A stretch of DNA of 64,000 nucleotides. Source: Hymenobacter gummosus. Its GTDB lineage: Bacteria; Bacteroidota; Bacteroidia; Cytophagales; Hymenobacteraceae. The DNA is taken from assembly GCF_003970915.1 (NCBI RefSeq), contig NZ_RXOF01000013.1:1-64000 (forward strand). The letters run 5' to 3'. The translations under genes were made by a program, and so were the position numbers. The notes below the pieces were generated by a model. That model was not told the origin of the DNA. It worked only from the letters and a program-made list of their open reading frames with translations, and ran no database searches. The first letter of the stretch is position 1. Each line of letters opens with the position of its first letter. Below, in pieces: positions 57,813 to 64,000 of the stretch.

Positions 57813-57870
57813 GCCCCGCAACGCCGGCCCGCCGCCGGGCGTACCGCTTGTCTCACCATTGCCTCTTTTC

Positions 57871-58569
57871 GTGCGCATAGCCCCTCTCCTTCTCGGCGCC
57901 GCGCTGCTGGCCCCGCTGGCCGCCACCGCCCAGGCCCCGCGCCGCCACTACGACGCCCAGGCCCGCGCCTTTTACCGCGGCCCCGCGCGCCTGACCGCCG
58001 GCGGCGGTGCCACGCTCTACATCGGCGACCTGGCCGGCCTGCGCCCCGGCCCCGCCCTCAACGTGGGCACCATCTACACCTGGCGGCCGCACTGGGCCGT
58101 GGGCGGCGAGCTGACGTGGTTTCAGCTGGCCGGCACCGATAAGGTAACGACGCGCAACCTCTCGTTTCGGGGCCGCAACCTCGCCCTGACGGCCTTCGTG
58201 CGCTACGAGCCCCTGCGCGACCTATCGTGGTACAGCGCCACCCGCAACCAGTACGCCCGCGTGAAGCCCTTCCTGCAGGCTGGCGGCGGCTTTGCCATCT
58301 ACAACCCCAAAGCCTACCTCGGCCCGAACCTGCCCGGCAGCGACGCCTCCTTCCTGCCCCCGGAGCGTCCCGACTACCCCGGCACGGCCCTGATTGCGCC
58401 GGTGGGTGGCGGGCTGAGCTTCTACGTGGTGCCCCGCCTGTGGATAACCGCCCAGGGCAGCTACACCTTTACCAGCACCGACCACCTCGACGACGTCAGC
58501 CAGCGGGCCAACCCCGACCGCAACGACGGCTACGGCCTCATCGAGGTAAAAGCCGAGTACCAGTTCTGA
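57871..58569 (+). CDS. Outer-membrane beta-barrel protein
   Basis: This protein of about 232 residues has a signal peptide after the GTG start at 57871 (RIAPLLLGAALLAPLAATAQ). A TTG at 57859 is the alternative. The mature part has about eight beta strands with alternating hydrophobic residues (GGGATLYIGDLAGL, WAVGGELTWFQLAG, LWITAQGSYTFTSTD) and ends with a terminal aromatic (VKAEYQF), as expected for BAM insertion. The fold resembles OmpA-like or outer-membrane porin-type small barrels. The TGA stop is the first triplet of the following octamer tandem repeat. Confidence 0.78.
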   Translation: MRIAPLLLGAALLAPLAATAQAPRRHYDAQARAFYRGPARLTAGGGATLYIGDLAGLRPGPALNVGTIYTWRPHWAVGGELTWFQLAGTDKVTTRNLSFRGRNLALTAFVRYEPLRDLSWYSATRNQYARVKPFLQAGGGFAIYNPKAYLGPNLPGSDASFLPPERPDYPGTALIAPVGGGLSFYVVPRLWITAQGSYTFTSTDHLDDVSQRANPDRNDGYGLIEVKAEYQF

Positions 58570-58699
58570 ATGGCTGAATGGCTGAATGGCTGAATGGCTG
58601 AATGGCTGAATGGCTGAATGGCTGAATGGCTGAATGGCTGAATGGCTGAATGGCTGAATGGCTGAATGGCTGAATGGCTGAATGGCTGAATGGCTGAAT
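58567..58699 (+). repeat. 8-bp tandem repeat, about 16 copies
   Basis: The unit TGAATGGC repeats without interruption about 16.5 times. The first TGA is the stop codon of the outer-membrane protein gene. Because the unit is 8 bp, each + frame meets TGA every 24 nt, while the minus strand stays open and would read an SHSAIQPF repeat. It lies about 120 nt before the SDR start. Such perfect short repeats are prone to slippage, so copy number may vary between isolates. Confidence 0.97.
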
Positions 58700-58819
58700 A
58701 AGGTGTACTCCCGGACTGCTGCCGGGTTATGTTTTAGCAATGTTTTTTCACCCCCTTACACCTACTTATCCATATGATAATCAACAATCTAACCATTCAA
58801 CAATTTAACCTTTCCCCCC

Positions 58820-59605
58820 ATGCCTTTTCCCGCTGATGCAGCCACGCGCTGGTCGTTGCAAGACCGCGTATTTCTCGTGACGGGTGCCTCGGCCGGCATT
58901 GGCGCGGCGGTGGCCCAGGAGCTGCTGGGCTTCGGCGCGACGGTGCTGGCCGTGGCCCGCCGCCCCGAGCTGCTGCAGGAAGCTGTGGCCGCCTGGCAGC
59001 AGCAGGGCCTCGACGCCCACGCCCTGCCCGCCGACGTAAGCCAGCCCGCCTCCCGCACTGCCCTGCTGGCGGAAGTGCAGACCCGCTTCGGCCGCCTCGA
59101 CGGGCTGGTCAACAACGTGGGCACCAACGTGCGCAAGCCCACCACTGCCTACTCCGCCGAGGAATACCAGCACGTGCTGCAAACCAACCTCGACTCGGCC
59201 TTTCACCTGAGCCAGCTGGCTCACCCGCTGCTGCAGGCCAGCGCGGCAGGCAGCATCGTCAACATCTCGTCGGTGGCGGGCCTCACGCACGTCCGCACCG
59301 GCGCCGTGTACGGCATGAGCAAAGCCGCCCTGGTGCAGCTCACCCGCTACCTCGCCGCCGAGTGGGCCCCCGACGGCATCCGCGTGAACTGCGTAGCCCC
59401 GTGGTACATCCAGACGCCCCTGGCCGCCGGCGTGCTCGGCAACGAGGCCTACCGCCAGGAAGTCATCGGCCGCACCCCAATGGGCCGTATCGGCGAGCCG
59501 CAGGAAGTGGCCGCGGCCGTGGCCTTCCTCTGCCTGCCCGCCGCCAGCTACATCACCGGCCAGACGCTGTCGGTGGATGGCGGCTTCGTCGGGCACGGCT
59601 TTTAA
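58820..59605 (+). CDS. SDR-family oxidoreductase (tropinone reductase/FabG-like)
   Basis: This 261-residue classical short-chain dehydrogenase/reductase has the NAD(P) motif [36 protein letters not shown] is followed by [11 protein letters not shown] (Ser) and [20 protein letters not shown] (Tyr, Lys). The C-terminal [14 protein letters not shown] and [17 protein letters not shown] complete the fold. The arginine in AVARR suggests NADP preference. The substrate is unknown; tropinone-reductase-like annotation is common for this subgroup. The AT-rich 120 nt upstream, between repeat and ATG, should hold its promoter. Confidence 0.9.
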   Translation: MPFPADAATRWSLQDRVFLVTGASAGIGAAVAQELLGFGATVLAVARRPELLQEAVAAWQQQGLDAHALPADVSQPASRTALLAEVQTRFGRLDGLVNNVGTNVRKPTTAYSAEEYQHVLQTNLDSAFHLSQLAHPLLQASAAGSIVNISSVAGLTHVRTGAVYGMSKAALVQLTRYLAAEWAPDGIRVNCVAPWYIQTPLAAGVLGNEAYRQEVIGRTPMGRIGEPQEVAAAVAFLCLPAASYITGQTLSVDGGFVGHGF

Positions 59606-59614
59606 GCGTCGGTT

Positions 59615-59660
59615 CACCGGCAGTCATTGCGAGGCGCAGCCGCGGCAATGACTGCCGGTG
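59615..59660. repeat. CATTGCGAGG-type palindrome
   Basis: CACCGGCAGTCATTGC (59615-59630) is the exact complement of GCAATGACTGCCGGTG (59645-59660); the loop is GAGGCGCAGCCGCG. It lies between convergent genes with no room for more. CATTGCGAGGCGCAG...CGCGGCAATG palindromes of this kind are known as dispersed repeats in many bacterial genomes. Confidence 0.82.
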
Positions 59661-59667
59661 CTACCGC

Positions 59668-60549
59668 TTACTCAAACTGCGCCTCTAGCGCCTCGGTGTA
59701 GCGTTGGTACGCCGCCGGGCCGCCGGTTTCCAGGTACAGGAAGGGCTCAATCAGCTCCAGCTCCATCAGCCAGAAGGCGCCGCCCTCGGCTTCCACCCCG
59801 TCGACGCGGGCGTAGAGGCAGCCGGGAGCAAAGCGGCGCACGATGTCGGCGGCCTGCTGCTGAATGGCGGCCGGCGGCGTTTCGGCGTGGATGCCGCCGC
59901 CGAACAGGTGCTGGACGCGGAAGTCGCCGGCTTTGGGGGTTTTGCGCAGGCAGTGGCTCAGCTCCCCGCCGAAGAACACCAGGGACCATTCGCCCGAGGT
60001 CTGAATCTGCGGCAGGAAGGGCTGGGCCATGAAGTCGTACTCGTCCACCAGCGCCTGCAGCTGCGCGGTGGCGGCTTCGGCCTCGGCGGCCGTCAGGGCG
60101 AAGGTGTCCTTGGCCCCGCCGCTGACGGTGGGCTTGAGCACCAGCTTCTCGGCGCCCAGCTCGGCCAGCAGCGCGGCGGTATCCACCCGGCTGCCGCGGG
60201 GCAGCCAGCGCGTGGGCACGATGGGCACGCCGGCCTGCTCCATCTCGCGCAGGTAGCTTTTGTCGGCATTCTGGCGCACGATATGGGTCGGGTTCAGCAG
60301 GCGCACACCGCGGCTATCCAGCTCATCGAGCCAGCGGTGAAACGCGGCGGGCCGGTCGAAGTAGTCCCAAGGCGACTTCAGCACCACCGCGTCGTAGGCC
60401 TCCCAGCGCACCGCCGCATCCGACCACACGGCAAACGTGACCTCGTGGCCGCGGCTGCGCAGGGTGGCGGCCAGGCGGTGGTCTTCATCATCGACGCCGG
60501 TGGCCGCGTACCGGGCCAGCGCGTCGCAGGTAACAAGGGCAATATGCAT
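59668..60549 (-). CDS. ATP-grasp domain protein (RimK/glutathione-synthetase-like)
   Basis: This 293-residue cytosolic ligase has an N-terminal pre-ATP-grasp strand (MHIALVTCDALARYAATGVDDEDHRLAATLRSRGHEVTF), then VVLKSPWDYFDRPAAFHRWLDEL and the ATP-grasp core: ADKSYLREMEQAGVPIVPTRWL, KLVLKPTVSGGAKDTF (lysine for ATP) and the metal-binding LYARVDGVEAEGGAFWLMELELIEPFLYL (Asp, Glu, Glu). It resembles the YheC/prokaryotic glutathione-synthetase-like group that forms amide bonds on small acids. The ATG at 60549 begins the fold exactly. An upstream frame runs into a palindromic repeat and is not used. Confidence 0.86.
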   Translation of the reverse strand: MHIALVTCDALARYAATGVDDEDHRLAATLRSRGHEVTFAVWSDAAVRWEAYDAVVLKSPWDYFDRPAAFHRWLDELDSRGVRLLNPTHIVRQNADKSYLREMEQAGVPIVPTRWLPRGSRVDTAALLAELGAEKLVLKPTVSGGAKDTFALTAAEAEAATAQLQALVDEYDFMAQPFLPQIQTSGEWSLVFFGGELSHCLRKTPKAGDFRVQHLFGGGIHAETPPAAIQQQAADIVRRFAPGCLYARVDGVEAEGGAFWLMELELIEPFLYLETGGPAAYQRYTEALEAQFE

Positions 60550-60610
60550 AGGGTCGACAGACGCAGGGGCCGCGCGGGGAGTTGCAGTTGGGGCAGGGCG
60601 GCCAAACCAG

Positions 60611-60838
60611 AACGTCATCCTGAGCAGAGCGAAGGACCTTCCTCGCACCCTGCACCGCCGCTGATGCCAACGTGCTAACGCCAATCGACCAGAACGATAA
60701 AGTCGCAGCCACTAACGCACAATAGGCCGGGCCCCAGTGACCCGCTCTTTACCCGACACCAAGAAAAACGTCTGTACGTTGGCATCAGCGGCGGTGCGGG
60801 GTGCGAGGAAGGTCCTTCGCTGCGCTCAGGATGACGTT
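60611..60838. repeat. MITE-like palindromic element, family 1, copy D
   Basis: It begins AACGTCATCCTGAGCAGAGC and ends GCGCTCAGGATGACGTT, with inner complementary blocks CACCGCCGCTGATGCCAACGT and ACGTTGGCATCAGCGGCGGTG. The longest copy, it contains extra sequence (about 60690-60770) in the centre. It lies between the ATP-grasp start and the M4 protease stop. Confidence 0.9.
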
Positions 60839-60846
60839 CTGAATAC

Positions 60847-60884
60847 AAAAACGCCCGTCGTGCAGCTGCACGACGGGCGTTTTT
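60847..60884 (-). terminator. Perfect 38-nt palindromic terminator
   Basis: AAAAACGCCCGTCGTGCAG is followed immediately by its exact complement CTGCACGACGGGCGTTTTT, giving A/T runs on both sides. It lies 28 nt past the M4 protease stop on the minus strand. With copy D of the repeat it fills the 363-nt gap 60550-60912, where I see no gene. Confidence 0.88.
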
Positions 60885-60912
60885 GCATTGTTCAACCAAA
60901 CTGAGAAGGCCG

Positions 60913-63375
60913 TTACTCCTTCACGAAGCGGGTGCGGAAAGCCTTCTGGCCGTCCGACAGGCTCACCTGGTAGATGCCGGCTTTCAGGCTGCTCACGTCG
61001 AGCTGGCCGCCGTCGAGCACGCGCACTTTCACTTCGGCGCCGCGCTGGTCGTACACCTTCACCGACTGCACCGCGCCCTCGTTGGGCAGGGCTACCGTCA
61101 GCAGGCCGGCCGTGGGGTTGGGGTAGGCGCGGGCCTCGCGGGCCACTTCGTTGCCGATGGGCGTCGCGCCGCTGATGCCGGCCAGCGTCGGAGCCAGAGC
61201 CGTGCCGCCGCTGATGTTCACAGTGTAGTCCTCCGTTTCGCCGTAGCTGAAGGTGCCGCAGCTGGTGGTAGCCGAGGCGTCGCTCATCACCACGCGCAGG
61301 CGGGTAGTGCCGTTCTTGGCCGTGGTGGGCGGGGTGAAGGTGCCGCTCAGCGTGCCGGTGCTCGACGAGGAGCCCGATACCACCAGCTCGCCCGAGTCGG
61401 TGAAGTCGCCGTCCTTGTTGTAGTCGATATACACCTTCCAGTACTCGGTGTAGGCGGTGCTGGTGAAGCCGGCCGAGAAGTAGATGGTCGTGGCCGAGCC
61501 GGCCGTCAGCGTGGTGCTGCTGGCCGTGCCGTTGTAGTAACCGCCGGTTTCCTTGCTGGAGCTGCGGTTGATGGAGCCCAGCTGCACCAGGTCAATCCAC
61601 TCGTAGCCCTGGTTCGTGCCGTTGGAAGCGCAGTAGGTCGGCGTGGTGGGCGTGGTGCCCCCGCCGCCAGCCGCGGCCCCTACGCCCACGGCGTACCAGG
61701 CGTTGGTCACGGCCGTGACCTGGGTGGAGCCGGCGCCGAACAGGTCGGTGGCGGCCGAAATGCCGGCGGTGCGGGCCGCGGCGTAGTTCGAGGAAGCCGA
61801 CAGGTACACGCTTTCCATGCGGTAGGCAATTTTCGCCGCGTTGTCGATGCCAATGCCGGCTACCGAGTAGGCGCTGCCCTTGTCGTTGGTGCCCGAGCCG
61901 CCCTGGGCCAGCAGGTAGAACCAGAAGTTCAGCACGCCCGAGTTGGTGTGCACCCCGCCGTAGTCGTTCGACTGGGTGGGGCTGCTGGTCGTGGCCTTCC
62001 AGTAGGTGCCCTGGTAGGTGTCGGGCTGGCCGTAGGCGTTGGGGTTGCTCATGGAGCGCAGCGCCCCGCCGGCCTTCATGATTTCCTCGCCGATGAGGTA
62101 GGTCGACTTGCCGGTGAGGCCGTAGGAGGATACCGCGCGGGCTTCCACGCAGGCGCCCCAGATGTCAGAGAAGCCCTCGTTCATGGCGCCCGACTCGTTC
62201 TGGTAGGTCAGGTTAGCGGTTTTTTCGCACACGGCGTGGCCGATTTCGTGGCCGCACACGTCCATGGCCGTCAGCGGCTTGAAGGTGCTGGCCCCGTCGC
62301 CGTAGGTCATGACCGAGCCGTTCCAGAAGGCGTTTTCGTAGCCGGCGCCGCCGGGCACGTCGTCGAAGTGCACGTAGCTCTTGATTTTGGCGCCCGCGTT
62401 GTCGTAGGAGTTGCGGCCGTGCACCAGCTTCCAGTAGTCGTAGGTGGCCTGGGCGCCGAAGTGCGCGTCGCCAGCCACGTTGTCGTAGTTGGCGTTGTTG
62501 TATTCGGCGGCCGTCCAGTTATTGTCCGCGTCGGTGAAGTCCACCGAGGAGGTGTAGCTGTTGCTCTTGCGGCTGTTGTAGGTTTCGATGCCCAAGCCCC
62601 GGGTGTACTCGCGCAGGCGGTAGGAGCCGTTGTAGCTGTCGGTGGCCAGGGCGCGGGTGCCCGAGTAGGCCGTGGCAAAGTTGCCGGTGGCGGCGGCGTG
62701 CTTGATGATGGCGTCCTGCAGCACGATTTCGCCGGTGTGGGCGTCCACGTAGACGTAGGCGCGGCTCACCGGCTCGGCGGCGTACACGTCGAACTTCCAG
62801 GCCAGGGTGAGCTTGCCGTTCTTGGCCGCGTCTATGCTCATCACGTTGCGCACCAGCACCAGCTCCCCGGCGGGCCGGAAGGTCGATTTGCCCTCCATCT
62901 GCTGGGCCATGGCGCCTTCATTCGCCGTTTCCCACATGTAGCGGCGGGCGCGCACGAAGCTCAGGGCCGCATCCAGGGCGGCATTGGCCGACACCGTGGG
63001 CCGCACGCTCAGCTCCTGGGCGGGCTGCTCAAAGTCGCCGCTGAGGCTTTCCACCTGCCCGTTGCGGCGGTGGGCGGTGTAGGTGGCGTGCTCCACTTTC
63101 ACGCCCTTGTAGTACTGCTGAAATTTTTCGTGGGTGAAGCCCAGGCCGTCGGCCTCGGTGCGGGCCGGGCGCAGCTCGTCGTGCTGCGTCAGCGGCAGGG
63201 CGGCGGCAAAGGCGGCGTGGGCGTCGGCCGGGCGGGCCGTGGCGGCAAACTGCACAAACTCGGGCAGGCCGTCGGCCCCGTTGATGCGCTGCGCGGTGGC
63301 GCGCGAAGCGTCCTGGGCCTGGGCGGCAAAGCCGGTCAGCAAGGCCAGACCCAGGGTGGAGTATTTGTTGAGCAT
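60913..63375 (-). CDS. Secreted M4 (thermolysin-like) metalloprotease with GEVED and T9SS sorting domains
   Basis: This 820-residue exported protease has a signal peptide (about residues 1-20, GFAAQAQ). It has an FTP/PepSY propeptide. The catalytic M4 domain carries the zinc site HEIGH (CGHEIGHAVCEK) and the third ligand Glu in AMNEGFSDIWGA. A GEVED domain follows (about residues 600-725, CGTFSYGETEDYTVNI, with YCASNGTNQGYEWIDLVQLG at its start). The C-terminal ~75 residues (AYPNPTAGLLTVALP...LKAGIYQVSLSDGQKAFRTRFVKE) are a type A T9SS sorting domain. The protein is exported by Sec, sent through T9SS and anchored or released outside, where it degrades protein. Confidence 0.95.
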   Translation of the reverse strand: MLNKYSTLGLALLTGFAAQAQDASRATAQRINGADGLPEFVQFAATARPADAHAAFAAALPLTQHDELRPARTEADGLGFTHEKFQQYYKGVKVEHATYTAHRRNGQVESLSGDFEQPAQELSVRPTVSANAALDAALSFVRARRYMWETANEGAMAQQMEGKSTFRPAGELVLVRNVMSIDAAKNGKLTLAWKFDVYAAEPVSRAYVYVDAHTGEIVLQDAIIKHAAATGNFATAYSGTRALATDSYNGSYRLREYTRGLGIETYNSRKSNSYTSSVDFTDADNNWTAAEYNNANYDNVAGDAHFGAQATYDYWKLVHGRNSYDNAGAKIKSYVHFDDVPGGAGYENAFWNGSVMTYGDGASTFKPLTAMDVCGHEIGHAVCEKTANLTYQNESGAMNEGFSDIWGACVEARAVSSYGLTGKSTYLIGEEIMKAGGALRSMSNPNAYGQPDTYQGTYWKATTSSPTQSNDYGGVHTNSGVLNFWFYLLAQGGSGTNDKGSAYSVAGIGIDNAAKIAYRMESVYLSASSNYAAARTAGISAATDLFGAGSTQVTAVTNAWYAVGVGAAAGGGGTTPTTPTYCASNGTNQGYEWIDLVQLGSINRSSSKETGGYYNGTASSTTLTAGSATTIYFSAGFTSTAYTEYWKVYIDYNKDGDFTDSGELVVSGSSSSTGTLSGTFTPPTTAKNGTTRLRVVMSDASATTSCGTFSYGETEDYTVNISGGTALAPTLAGISGATPIGNEVAREARAYPNPTAGLLTVALPNEGAVQSVKVYDQRGAEVKVRVLDGGQLDVSSLKAGIYQVSLSDGQKAFRTRFVKE

Positions 63376-63655
63376 GAAGTGGGGAGTGGTGATTGGGTTG
63401 TGAAGAAAGTTGTACTGTCGCCGGAATTGCTCCGAGCGGCGGCCAAATTAAACATTTTTTAATCCGCGCAATACATTGATGCGTTTCACCTGAAAATATT
63501 TTCTCTGATAAAAATTTATCAACCGCTCAACCCAAATACCGCCGATTCGTATTGCGCGCCCCCGCCCCCGAGCAGTAATCAGACCGCGCTGCCAGTTTGT
63601 ATATTTTCAATCAGCCATATTTCACCCACCTGCTGATACCAGCCCCTCAAACGCC

Positions 63656-63706
63656 GCTTCGCCCCGGCCGCGGCGCTCCGCAGAGCAGCCGCCACCGGGG
63701 CGAAGC
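63656..63706 (-). terminator. Hairpin downstream of the M20 gene; only structure in a 351-nt gap
   Basis: GCTTCGCCCCGG (63656-63667) pairs with CCGGGGCGAAGC (63695-63706) around a GC-rich loop with its own short stems. It lies about 20 nt past the stop of the minus-strand M20 gene. The rest of the gap 63376-63726 shows an AT-rich stretch (63445-63510), the likely M4 protease promoter region, and no gene. Confidence 0.65.
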
Positions 63707-63726
63707 AGATCGGGTAAGACGGCCGG

Positions 63727-64000
63727 CTACTTGCCCGCGCCGCTCAGGTAATCCACGGCCAGCATGGCCAGGGTGCGCACGCCGATGGGCAGGGCGCCCT
63801 CGTCCACGAAGAAGCCCGGCGTGTGGTGCGGGGCCGTGGTGGCCGGGTCGACGCCCTGGGGCATGCCGCCGAGGTAGAGGAACACGCCCGGCACCTGCTC
63901 CTGGTAGCAGCCAAAGTCCTCGGCCCCGGTCACGGCGCGCATTTCCGACACGCCGGCCGGGCCCACCACGCGGCGCAGGGTGGGCAGCACGCGGGCCGTC
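63727..64000 (-). CDS. M20-family amidohydrolase, C-terminal part (cut by window edge)
   Basis: Only the last ~90 residues are visible; the frame runs open to the window edge, so the start is missing. VTGAEDFGCYQEQVPGVFLYLGGMPQ has the catalytic-domain metal ligand region typical of M20D amidohydrolases (GAEDFG), and HHTPGFFVDEGALPIGVRTLAMLAVDYL is their standard C-terminus (HxPxF with the last metal-binding His). It resembles peptidase M20D enzymes that deacylate N-acyl amino acids. The first methionine-equivalent (GTG at 63990) is internal. Confidence 0.85.
   Translation of the reverse strand, partial: TARVLPTLRRVVGPAGVSEMRAVTGAEDFGCYQEQVPGVFLYLGGMPQGVDPATTAPHHTPGFFVDEGALPIGVRTLAMLAVDYLSGAGK

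Noticed and set aside
58567-58699. CRISPR array
   Set aside because: The 8-bp units are contiguous, with no spacers, and there are no cas genes in the window.
58222-58740. Minus-strand protein with SHSAIQPF repeats
   Set aside because: It arises from reading the octamer array backwards and continues antisense through the outer-membrane protein gene.
60550-60684. Upstream extension of the ATP-grasp gene
   Set aside because: The extra 45 codons come from the MITE-like repeat; the ATG at 60549 begins the conserved first strand.
60883-63462. An 859-codon plus-strand frame opposite the M4 protease
   Set aside because: Shadow of a gene with an intact HEIGH site and signal peptide; no family features of its own.

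Overview
The window is GC-rich chromosomal DNA from a member of the Bacteroidota, most likely Hymenobacter or a close relative. The grounds are: a thermolysin-like protease ending in a type IX secretion sorting domain; a TonB-dependent receptor and a second protein with N-terminal carboxypeptidase-regulatory-like domains; the Bacteroidota-specific DUF4295 gene next to rpmG; repeated TAnnTTTG promoter -7 elements (one with TTTG exactly 19 nt upstream); a bacillithiol enzyme (BshC); and the high GC content, unusual in the phylum outside the Hymenobacteraceae. The genus is an inference. I saw no rRNA, tRNA, CRISPR array, transposase or phage gene.

Layout. 0-5.6 kb: TerC-family membrane protein behind a likely yybP-ykoY (Mn2+) riboswitch, then an iron-uptake unit on the minus strand (TonB receptor, GyrI-like protein, PepSY membrane protein) behind two Fur-box-like palindromes. 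5.9-15.7 kb: lipoprotein, patatin, L-threonine dehydrogenase-like epimerase, DUF3891, OmpA/PD40 envelope protein, BrkB/YihY protein, outer membrane protein, spondin-domain lipoprotein and an internally duplicated secreted protein. 15.8-27.5 kb: RlmN, thioesterase, MnmD, two unknown genes, a DUF2157/GDYXXLXY/small membrane protein trio, ExbD, 5-FCL, BshC, PhyH-like dioxygenase. 27.8-35.7 kb: a Bacteroidota translation/targeting locus (rpmB, rpmG, DUF4295, ftsY, rimO) interrupted by an Xaa-Pro aminopeptidase, an acyltransferase and repeats. 36-42.6 kb: SDR/AraC pair, RidA/DUF5522 pair, DUF6056 protein, LEA14-like protein, ornithine aminotransferase.

42.9-47.5 kb is the most novel-looking stretch. 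It is a same-strand tandem array of divergent lipoprotein paralogues (five intact, one decayed) that share a CQSSRPxFxFGxRPAP-like start after the lipobox, a low-complexity Pro/Ala/Arg linker and one or two C-terminal pairs of membrane segments. I know of no described function for it. 47.6-64 kb: HemB, glycosyltransferase plus epimerase, PAP2 phosphatase, amino acid permease, CDF exporter, GH1-like glycosidase, a Zucchini/MitoPLD-like PLD nuclease, TPR protein, outer membrane barrel protein, SDR, ATP-grasp enzyme, secreted M4 protease and a truncated M20 amidohydrolase.

The second theme is intergenic palindromic DNA. At least seven kinds of inverted-repeat element lie between genes. One is a four-copy family of about 180-230 bp with ~28-bp terminal inverted repeats, with no transposase in view. 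Several elements, and one 8-bp tandem repeat of about 16 units, start exactly at or inside the stop codon of the gene before them.
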